A stretch of 5,127 bases of DNA from Lachnospiraceae bacterium (GTDB taxonomy: Bacteria; Bacillota; Clostridia; Lachnospirales; Lachnospiraceae): NCBI GenBank assembly GCA_017412265.1, contig JAFPYK010000018.1, forward strand, positions 1 to 5,127. Direction: 5' to 3'. Of the stretch, positions 1-5,127 are shown in pieces (positions within the stretch are counted from its first letter, which is position 1; each line of letters opens with the position of its first letter). A program made the position numbers and the translations under genes. The notes below the pieces were generated by a model. It made no database searches and was not told the origin of the DNA. It saw only the letters and a program-made list of their open reading frames with translations.

Positions 1-908
1 AGCCGCAGAGCGGCAGACTGCGTCAGCATCACCAGTTCGGCGTGGAATTCATCGGTTCCGAGAGCCCTCTCGCAGAGGTCGAGCTGATCACGCTGATCAC
101 GTCCCTGATCCGCCGTCTCGGGCTTCAGGACGCGAAGCTTCATATCAACAGCATCGGCTGCAAGGAGTGCCGGAAGAGCTACAATGACGCGCTCCTGGCT
201 TATCTGAAGGGGCATGAGGACCAGCTCTGCTCGACCTGCAGAGAGCGCATGAAGAAGAATCCTCTTCGTGTCCTGGACTGCAAGGTTCCTTCCTGCAAGG
301 AGATCGTCAAGGATGCCCCGCGCACCATCGACTATCTGGATGACGGCTGCAGGGCGCATTTTGAAGAGCTTCAGTCGCTTCTGAAGGCGCTGGACATCCC
401 TTATGAGATCGATACCGGCATCGTCCGGGGCCTCGACTACTACACGAGAACGGTCTTCGAATTCGTCAACTCGGAGGGATTCACCCTCTGCGGCGGCGGC
501 CGCTACGACGGCCGTGTGCACGAGATTGACGAAAAGCAGGATATTCCCGCGGTCGGCGTCGGCCTCGGCATCGAGCGCATCCTGTATTTCCTGGAGAGAG
601 AGAAGGTTGACCTTCCCGCAGAGGACCCGGTGGAGATCTATGTGGGAATCCTCGGACAGGAGGCGAAGGCCGACGCATTCCGCATCGTCATGAAGCTCAG
701 GAATGCGGGAATCATCGCCGAGACCGACTATATGAACCGCAGCGTGAAGGCCCAGATGAAGTACGCGAACAAGATCGGAGCCAGAAACACGGTGATTCTC
801 GGCGCAAATGAACTGGCAGAGAACAAGGCTGTCATCAAGAATATGCAGACCCATGAGCAGACGGAAGTCGCCCTGGATCAGATCGCAGATTTCTTTATCA
901 ACAAATAA
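1..908 (+). CDS. hisS: Histidyl-tRNA synthetase, 5'-truncated by the window edge
   Basis: Class II aminoacyl-tRNA synthetase that charges tRNA-His with histidine in the cytoplasm. The first complete codon is at 3, and 302 residues plus a TAA stop are visible. About 110-120 N-terminal residues, including motif 1, are missing compared with the usual length of about 420. Visible residues 1-20 are the motif 2 region ([20 protein letters not shown]). Next comes a segment with six cysteines (visible residues 53, 56, 76, 79, 93, 98). The histidine-specific signature [13 protein letters not shown] follows, its arginine codon at 426-428, corresponding to the catalytic arginine of the family. After it come the glycine-rich CGGGRYDG and motif 3 ([11 protein letters not shown]). 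The last ~95 residues match the anticodon-binding domain. The GTG at 42 is an internal valine, not a start. aspS follows after 17 nt. Any T-box leader would lie outside the window. Confidence 0.97.
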   Translation, partial: PQSGRLRQHHQFGVEFIGSESPLAEVELITLITSLIRRLGLQDAKLHINSIGCKECRKSYNDALLAYLKGHEDQLCSTCRERMKKNPLRVLDCKVPSCKEIVKDAPRTIDYLDDGCRAHFEELQSLLKALDIPYEIDTGIVRGLDYYTRTVFEFVNSEGFTLCGGGRYDGRVHEIDEKQDIPAVGVGLGIERILYFLEREKVDLPAEDPVEIYVGILGQEAKADAFRIVMKLRNAGIIAETDYMNRSVKAQMKYANKIGARNTVILGANELAENKAVIKNMQTHEQTEVALDQIADFFINK

Positions 909-925
909 ACCGGAGGGAGAAAGAA

Positions 926-2725
926 ATGGCAGAATCTATGAAAGGAATGCATCGGAGCCACCGCTGCACGGAGGTTTCGAAGGCAAATATCGGGCAGGAA
1001 GTCACGGTCATGGGCTGGGTGCAGAAGCGCCGCAACCTCGGCGGTATGATCTTTGTGGATCTCCGCGACCGCACCGGACTGCTGCAGATCGTATTTGACG
1101 AGAATGAGGTCGGAGAGGAAGGCTTCGCGAAAGCCGGACGCCTGCGCAGCGAGTTCGTGATTGCCGTGAAGGGCAATGTCGAACTGCGTGACGGCGCGGT
1201 CAATGAGAACTTGAAGACCGGCGAGATCGAGGTAAGAGCGCGCGAGATCCGCATCTTATCCGAGGCAGAGACGCCTCCGTTCCCGATCGAAGCAAATTCC
1301 CAGACGAAGGAGGAGCTTCGCCTGAAATACCGTTATCTGGACCTCAGACGTCCGGATATCCAGAGAATCCTGATGCTCCGTTCCAGAATCGTGAACGCGG
1401 TCCGCACCTTCCTGACCAACGAAGGCTTCCTTGAGATCGAGACCCCGATCCTGATGAAGTCCACGCCGGAGGGTGCAAGAGATTATCTGGTGCCCAGCCG
1501 GATTCACCCCGGCAGCTTCTACGCGCTTCCGCAGTCCCCGCAGATCTTCAAGCAGCTGCTGATGTGCAGTGGCTATGACCGGTATTTCCAGATCGCGAAA
1601 TGCTTCCGCGACGAGGACCTGCGTGCAGACCGCCAGCCTGAATTCACGCAGATCGATATGGAGCTTTCCTTCGTGGACGTTGAGGATGTCCTGGATGTCA
1701 ACGAGCGCCTGCTTCACTCGATCTTTGCCGAGATCGGCGTCGACGTCAAGCTCCCGATCCAGCGCATGACCTGGCAGGAAGCCATGGACAAATACGGCTC
1801 TGACAAGCCGGACCTGCGCTTCGGCATGGAGATTACGGATGTATCGGATGTCGTTCGTTCCTGCGGCTTCGGCGTCTTTACGGGCGCTCTGGAGGCCGGC
1901 GGCACGGTGCGCGGCCTGAATGTCAAGGGCCAGGCGGGCATGCCTCGCAAGAAGATCGACGGTCTCGTGGAATTTGCCAAGACCTACGGAGCCAAGGGAC
2001 TTGCCTATGCGCAGGTACATGAGGACGGCTCTGTCAAGGCTTCCTTCCAGAAGTTTATGTCGGAAGAGGAGATGCAGGCCCTGCTTGCCGCCATGAAGGC
2101 GGAGCCCGGCGACCTCCTTCTGTTCGCCGCGGACAAGGTAAAGGTTGTCTGCACCGTATTGGGCGCCCTGCGTGTGGAGCTCGGCGACCGGCTCGATCTG
2201 TATGACAAGAATGAATATCGCTTCGTCTGGATCACAGAGTTCCCGCTTCTGGAGTGGAGCGACGAGGAGAACCGTTTCACGGCAATGCATCATCCATTCA
2301 CCATGCCGATGGAAGAGGACCTGTGCTACATCGACTCTGATCCCGGCAGAGTACGCGCGAAAGCTTATGATATCGTCCTGAACGGCAACGAGATCGGCGG
2401 CGGCTCCGTGCGTATCTTCCAGAACGACGTGCAGGAGAAGATGTTCGAGGTTCTCGGCTTCACAAAAGAGCAGGCTCACGACCGTTTCGGCTTCCTTCTG
2501 GATGCCTTCAAGTACGGAGTTCCGCCTCACGCTGGACTGGCCTACGGCCTTGACCGCCTGATCATGCTGATGGCAAAAGAAGACAATATCCGCAACGTCA
2601 TCGCCTTCCCGAAGGTGAAAGATGCGTCCTGCCTGATGAGCAATGCACCGGATCGCGTGGATCCGAAGCAGCTTGAAGAGTTGGGAATTGCCGTGGTTGA
2701 AGAAGAAAGTGAAGTAAATTCTTGA
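926..2725 (+). CDS. aspS: Aspartyl-tRNA synthetase, bacterial type, complete
   Basis: Charges tRNA-Asp with aspartate in the cytoplasm. At 599 residues it is close to the usual bacterial length of about 590. Residues ~15-115 form the N-terminal OB-fold anticodon-binding domain (GWVQKRRNLGGMIFVDLRDR region). Motif 1 is around 160-176 (FLEIETPIL). PEGARDYLVPSR (181-192) and the motif 2 stretch at 226-242 (CFRDEDLRADRQPEFTQ) are nearly identical to E. coli AspRS. YGSDKPDLR (290-298) leads into the bacterial-specific GAD insertion at ~300-420. AMHHPFT (453-459), GGGSVRI (491-497) and motif 3 GLAYGLDR (537-544) complete the active site. The start at 926 is preferred over ATG 938 or 947 because GGAGGG at 912-917 lies 8 nt before it. 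It is co-directional with hisS with a 17-nt gap, a pairing also found in Bacillus subtilis. The gene is intact. Confidence 0.98.
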   Translation: MAESMKGMHRSHRCTEVSKANIGQEVTVMGWVQKRRNLGGMIFVDLRDRTGLLQIVFDENEVGEEGFAKAGRLRSEFVIAVKGNVELRDGAVNENLKTGEIEVRAREIRILSEAETPPFPIEANSQTKEELRLKYRYLDLRRPDIQRILMLRSRIVNAVRTFLTNEGFLEIETPILMKSTPEGARDYLVPSRIHPGSFYALPQSPQIFKQLLMCSGYDRYFQIAKCFRDEDLRADRQPEFTQIDMELSFVDVEDVLDVNERLLHSIFAEIGVDVKLPIQRMTWQEAMDKYGSDKPDLRFGMEITDVSDVVRSCGFGVFTGALEAGGTVRGLNVKGQAGMPRKKIDGLVEFAKTYGAKGLAYAQVHEDGSVKASFQKFMSEEEMQALLAAMKAEPGDLLLFAADKVKVVCTVLGALRVELGDRLDLYDKNEYRFVWITEFPLLEWSDEENRFTAMHHPFTMPMEEDLCYIDSDPGRVRAKAYDIVLNGNEIGGGSVRIFQNDVQEKMFEVLGFTKEQAHDRFGFLLDAFKYGVPPHAGLAYGLDRLIMLMAKEDNIRNVIAFPKVKDASCLMSNAPDRVDPKQLEELGIAVVEEESEVNS

Positions 2726-2753
2726 TAATGACTGACAGTTTGTCCCTTAAATG

Positions 2754-2782
2754 TTGACTTACACTGATTTTCGTATTATAAT
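2754..2782 (+). promoter_or_regulatory. SigA/sigma-70-type promoter for the cold-shock gene
   Basis: A -35 box TTGACT (2754-2759, five of six consensus bases) is separated by exactly 17 nt from a perfect -10 box TATAAT (2777-2782). The surrounding gap is AT-rich, unlike the flanking genes. Transcription would start near A2789 or G2790, giving a leader of about 37-38 nt before the cold-shock start codon. The -35 box begins only 28 nt after the aspS stop. No extended -10 TG is present. This is motif-based, but the match is very strong. Confidence 0.87.
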
Positions 2783-2790
2783 CTCACTAG

Positions 2791-2807
2791 TTGATGAAAT
2801 TTGTCAA
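2791..2807 (+). other. Weak possible stem-loop at the 5' end of the cold-shock mRNA leader
   Basis: 2791-2797 (TTGATGA) can pair with 2801-2807 (TTGTCAA) around a 3-nt loop. The stem has seven pairs, two of them G-U, and sits almost exactly at the predicted transcript 5' end. It leaves the Shine-Dalgarno sequence at 2815-2820 free. It is AU-rich and would be marginal at growth temperature, so it may be chance. Confidence 0.25.
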
Positions 2808-2814
2808 AGATTGT

Positions 2815-2820
2815 GGGAGG
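2815..2820 (+). promoter_or_regulatory. Ribosome binding site that fixes the cold-shock protein start
   Basis: GGGAGG lies 6 nt before ATG 2827. This selects ATG 2827 over the in-frame TTG at 2791 and ATG at 2794. Those upstream codons would add a non-homologous 11-12 residue N-terminal extension, and they coincide with the predicted transcription start, leaving no room for a ribosome site. Confidence 0.9.
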
Positions 2821-2826
2821 ATAATC

Positions 2827-3027
2827 ATGAGTAAAGGGTCTGTCAAGTGGTTCAATAATCAGAAGGGCTACGGCTTTATAGTTGATGAATCCGGAAGAGA
2901 TGTATTTGTTCATTATTCCGGGATCCTGGTAGAAGGGTTCCGCACAGTCTCCGAGGGGCAGGAAGTCGAGTTCGATCTGGTTGAGAGTCCAAAAGGGCCT
3001 CAGGCAATCAATGTGAAAATCGTATGA
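2827..3027 (+). CDS. Cold-shock-domain protein (CspA family)
   Basis: A 66-residue single cold-shock domain, the normal length for CspA/CspB proteins. These are small cytoplasmic OB-fold proteins that bind single-stranded RNA and DNA and act as RNA chaperones, in cold shock or constitutively. The sequence begins [10 protein letters not shown], with the conserved tryptophan at residue 8. RNP1 is KGYGFI at 13-18 and RNP2 is DVFVHYS at 25-31, with surface aromatics W8, Y15, F17, F27, H29 and Y30. The C-terminal strand PKGPQAINV (55-63) is typical. Phe-to-Tyr changes at 15 and 30 keep the aromatic character. It has its own promoter and Shine-Dalgarno site, and a hairpin 4 nt after its stop codon. 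Whether it is cold-induced cannot be told: the leader is short, unlike the long structured leader of E. coli cspA. Family assignment is certain, but which paralogue it is remains unclear. Confidence 0.96.
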   Translation: MSKGSVKWFNNQKGYGFIVDESGRDVFVHYSGILVEGFRTVSEGQEVEFDLVESPKGPQAINVKIV

Positions 3028-3031
3028 GAGG

Positions 3032-3066
3032 CAGGCCGTTCTGACTGATCAGAACGGCCTGTTTCT
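3032..3066 (+). terminator. Hairpin after the cold-shock gene, probable intrinsic terminator with a weak T-tract
   Basis: 3032-3044 (CAGGCCGTTCTGA) is perfectly complementary to 3049-3061 (TCAGAACGGCCTG), with a 4-nt loop CTGA. The stem is 13 bp and GC-rich at its base. The following bases TTTCTGTG form only a short, interrupted T-tract, so termination may be incomplete. The Shine-Dalgarno site of the next gene begins within about 10 nt of the stem. On the opposite strand no T-run follows the stem, so it should act only on + strand transcription. Confidence 0.7.
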
Positions 3067-3083
3067 GTGAAAGGACGATCGGT

Positions 3084-4307
3084 ATGGATCTCACCACCCG
3101 CATCCAGAATGTGCTTTATGATCTCGCACAATTTACAGACCATACATCGGAGGAAGGCGTCACACGGCTTCCTTTTACGTGTGCTTCGGCGCAGGCACAG
3201 GAGTTTTTGGTCGATTATTTCAAAGGAATCGGCCTGGAGACCCTGATCGACCCCACCGGTGCGGTGTACGGGCATCTTCCCGGTGTGACAGGAGAAGAAC
3301 GGCTGTACGGCTCGCATTATGACAGTGTGCGTCACGGCGGGGCTTATGACGGAACCGCGGGTATCGTATGTGCCGCGGAGGCACTGCGGGAGATCATAAA
3401 TGAGGGTCTGCGGCCGGAATGCGGGATTTCCATCGCTGCATGGAATGATGAAGAAGGAATCCGTTTCAGCAGGGGGTTCTTAAGCAGCCGCGCGGTCTGC
3501 GAAGGAATATCCGAGAAGGACCTTCGGTCGATCCGTGAACTTGCCACCGGGGAAACCCTGGAGGAAGTAATCCGCGGGAGCGGTGGTTCTCCGGAAGAGA
3601 TTCCGGCCCTGGCAGGGACTATCCGGGGATATTCCTCTTATACAGAGGCTCATATCGAGCAGGGACCGGTCCTTGAGGAATTGGGGCTTCCAGTTGCGGT
3701 GGTGACTTCAGTCGCGGGATTCCGGCGTTACATGTGCCATGTGAGAGGAGAAGCCAATCACGCGGGAAGTACCCCGATGAGAAGCAGAAAAGATGCTTTT
3801 GTATCTGCATCTCGTATGATACAATATCTCTATGAACAGGCTTGCGGGGAGGAAGAACTCACAGCCACGGTCGGCAGCGCGTCGGTTTCGCCCGGCGCAG
3901 TGAATATCATTCCCGGTGCGGTGGATTTCTCGCTGGAGATCCGCTCTTCCCGGGATGAGAAGACAGAAGTTTTCGCGGAACGTATCTTGAAGGATTTTGA
4001 CCAGATGGCGCGGGACGCGGGGACTTCATTTGCATGGGAGAAGCTGACGGAAACAGCTGCCGTAGCGATGGATGAAGGAGAGATTCACATTCTCAGGGAG
4101 GCTGCAGAGCGTCTACGTATCCCTTGCGGGGCGATGATGAGCGGAGCAGGCCATGACGCGCAGATCATCGGCCGGTGGATTCCTGCTTCGATGGTCTTCA
4201 TTCGAAGCATCGGGGGCATCAGCCATCAGCCCGCGGAGAGATCGGAGCCTGCGGATCTGGCACTTGCAAGTCTGATATTGAGGGAACATATGCTTCACAG
4301 GAGGTAA
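3084..4307 (+). CDS. M20-family zinc amidohydrolase (allantoate amidohydrolase / N-carbamoyl-L-amino-acid hydrolase type)
   Basis: A 407-residue cytoplasmic metal-dependent amidohydrolase, usual length for the AllC/carbamoylase group (about 410). Family members remove a carbamoyl or ureido group from allantoate, ureidoglycine-type compounds, beta-ureidopropionate or N-carbamoyl amino acids, releasing ammonia and CO2. Likely metal ligands are H78 (GSHYDS), D89 (AYDGT), E124 (with E123 as general base, in NDEEG), H190 (EAHIEQGPVLE) and H381 (GGISHQPAE). H226 in NHAGSTPM, N274 and R287 are expected substrate or transition-state contacts. The catalytic domain is ~1-210 and ~325-407, with a dimerisation/lid domain between. 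The start at 3084 follows AAAGGA (3070-3075) at 8 nt. galM follows after 3 nt. No purine- or pyrimidine-degradation gene is nearby, so the substrate is not assignable. Codon use differs from galM. The family call is firm and allC identity is only possible. Confidence 0.93.
   Translation: MDLTTRIQNVLYDLAQFTDHTSEEGVTRLPFTCASAQAQEFLVDYFKGIGLETLIDPTGAVYGHLPGVTGEERLYGSHYDSVRHGGAYDGTAGIVCAAEALREIINEGLRPECGISIAAWNDEEGIRFSRGFLSSRAVCEGISEKDLRSIRELATGETLEEVIRGSGGSPEEIPALAGTIRGYSSYTEAHIEQGPVLEELGLPVAVVTSVAGFRRYMCHVRGEANHAGSTPMRSRKDAFVSASRMIQYLYEQACGEEELTATVGSASVSPGAVNIIPGAVDFSLEIRSSRDEKTEVFAERILKDFDQMARDAGTSFAWEKLTETAAVAMDEGEIHILREAAERLRIPCGAMMSGAGHDAQIIGRWIPASMVFIRSIGGISHQPAERSEPADLALASLILREHMLHRR
4299..4304 (+). 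promoter_or_regulatory. galM ribosome binding site made from the last two codons of the amidohydrolase gene
   Basis: AGGAGG is a full-consensus Shine-Dalgarno sequence 6 nt before ATG 4311. The same bases are the terminal Arg-Arg codons (AGG AGG) of the upstream gene, followed by its TAA at 4305-4307. A ribosome terminating there sits on the galM initiation site, so translational coupling is likely. Confidence 0.9.
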
Positions 4308-4310
4308 GAT

Positions 4311-5127
4311 ATGGGCATTACGAAAATGGTCTGGGGACAGACCTCCGGCGGTCAGACCGTCACAAAGTTTCTGTTAACGAACAAAAACGGCATGCAGGTC
4401 GGGCTGATCGACCTCGGCGCGTGCATCACGAACATCCTGGTTCCGGACCGCAACGGCGTTCTTGCCGATGTGGTGCTGGGCTATGACAATGTGGCCGGCT
4501 ATGAGGCGAACAAGCCTCATTTCGGCGGATTTATCGGCCGTGTCGGCAACCGGATCGGCGATGCGAGATTCACGCTCAACGGCAAGACGTATGAGCTTGA
4601 GAAGAACAACGGCAAGAACCATCTGCACGGCGGCTTCATCGGCTATGAGAAGCTGATGTATGAGAGCGAGTGCTCCGAAGAGGCGGACAGCTGTTCGGTG
4701 GAGTTCTCCAGACTCAGCCCAGATATGGAGCAGGGTTACCCCGGCAACCTGGATGTCACGGTTACCTATACGCTGACCGATGACAACGAGCTGATGATCG
4801 AGTATTTCGCGACCTCTGACAAAGATACCCTCTGCAATCTGACGAATCATTCGTATTTCAACCTGGCCGGCCATAAGTCCGGCAACACGCTGGAGCAGGA
4901 AGTGCAGATCGACGCGGATTCCTTTACCGCAACGAGCGACGACCTGATCCCGACCGGAGAGATCGTCTCCGTAGAAGGAACTCCTCTGGATTTCCGCGTG
5001 AGAAAGCCGATCGGAAGAGATATCCATGCGGACTATGAACCGCTTCGCCAGGGCGGCGGCTTCGACCAGAACTTCTGTGTCGGCACGGAGAAGATCGATC
5101 TCCTGGCTAAGGTTGCTGAGATGTATG
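4311..5127 (+). CDS. galM: Aldose 1-epimerase (mutarotase), 3'-truncated by the window edge
   Basis: Interconverts alpha and beta anomers of glucose, galactose and related aldoses, feeding the Leloir pathway in the cytoplasm. The 272 codons visible are about four fifths of a typical ~345-residue protein. Family motifs in order: GRVGNRI (76-82, with N80 and R81 as substrate contacts), NHLHGG (103-108, H106), LTNHSYFNLAG (177-187, with H180 the expected proton donor), DLIPTGEI (211-218), TPLDFR (224-229) and GGFDQNF (249-255, with D252 a sugar contact). The catalytic glutamate near residue 305 lies beyond the window. Start ATG 4311 has an AGGAGG site 6 nt upstream. There is no signal peptide. 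The frame is open to the end of the window with no stop. Glycine codons are mostly GGC. No other gal gene is in view, so whether it serves galactose metabolism specifically cannot be seen. Confidence 0.96.
   Translation, partial: MGITKMVWGQTSGGQTVTKFLLTNKNGMQVGLIDLGACITNILVPDRNGVLADVVLGYDNVAGYEANKPHFGGFIGRVGNRIGDARFTLNGKTYELEKNNGKNHLHGGFIGYEKLMYESECSEEADSCSVEFSRLSPDMEQGYPGNLDVTVTYTLTDDNELMIEYFATSDKDTLCNLTNHSYFNLAGHKSGNTLEQEVQIDADSFTATSDDLIPTGEIVSVEGTPLDFRVRKPIGRDIHADYEPLRQGGGFDQNFCVGTEKIDLLAKVAEMY

Noticed and set aside
42..44. GTG at 42 as the start of a 288-residue protein
   Set aside because: The reading frame continues upstream to the window edge with HisRS motif 2 residues, so this is an internal valine of a truncated gene.
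1256..2530. 424-codon open frame on the minus strand opposite aspS
   Set aside because: It lies wholly inside the strongly conserved aspS, reads as the complement of synthetase motifs and has no recognisable domain. It is a shadow of biased codon use in a GC-rich gene.
2734..2744. GACA-GTT-TGTC dyad after aspS as a terminator
   Set aside because: A 4-bp stem with no T-run is far too weak for intrinsic termination.
2791..2826. Upstream in-frame TTG/ATG starts extending the cold-shock protein
   Set aside because: The added residues are not part of the family, these codons sit at the predicted transcription start, and the GGGAGG at 2815-2820 points to ATG 2827.
2981..3010. TTGAGA as a possible -35 box of a promoter for the amidohydrolase gene
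   Set aside because: No acceptable -10 hexamer occurs at 16-19 nt spacing (GCAATC and neighbours match poorly), and the site is inside the cold-shock coding sequence.
4374..5027. 217-codon open frame on the minus strand opposite galM
   Set aside because: It is antisense to clear galM motifs and has no recognisable domain of its own.

Overview
The window reads as ordinary chromosome of a low-to-moderate GC Gram-positive bacterium, most likely a Clostridia-class Firmicute (perhaps Lachnospiraceae-like). The reasons are the strong GGAGG-type ribosome binding sites, a consensus SigA-type promoter, the hisS-aspS gene order and a cysteine-rich segment in HisRS that resembles clostridial proteins as I remember them. 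The taxonomic placement is inference. All five genes are on the + strand and no mobile element, CRISPR array, tRNA or rRNA is visible.

Layout: (1) 1-908, the 3' part of hisS (histidyl-tRNA synthetase), cut by the left edge. (2) 926-2725, a complete aspS (aspartyl-tRNA synthetase), 17 nt after hisS and surely in the same operon. (3) 2726-2826, a short AT-rich gap holding a near-consensus promoter (TTGACT, 17 nt, TATAAT) and a leader of about 38 nt. (4) 2827-3027, a 66-residue cold-shock-domain protein, followed by a perfect 13-bp hairpin with a weak T-tract. (5) 3084-4307, a complete M20-family zinc amidohydrolase of the allantoate amidohydrolase / N-carbamoyl-amino-acid hydrolase group. (6) 4311-5127, the first 272 codons of galM (aldose 1-epimerase), cut by the right edge.

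The window divides into a translation operon (hisS-aspS), a separately promoted cold-shock gene, and a tightly linked amidohydrolase-galM pair. The pair is spaced by 3 nt, and the galM Shine-Dalgarno sequence is formed by the last two codons of the amidohydrolase gene. No promoter is recognisable directly before the amidohydrolase gene, so it may depend on read-through of the hairpin behind the cold-shock gene. There is also no terminator between aspS and the cold-shock promoter, so transcripts may be nested.

I do not see a new biological system here. The points most worth a second look are the hairpin between the cold-shock and amidohydrolase genes, the amidohydrolase's unassigned substrate and unusual partner, and its codon use, which differs sharply from galM.
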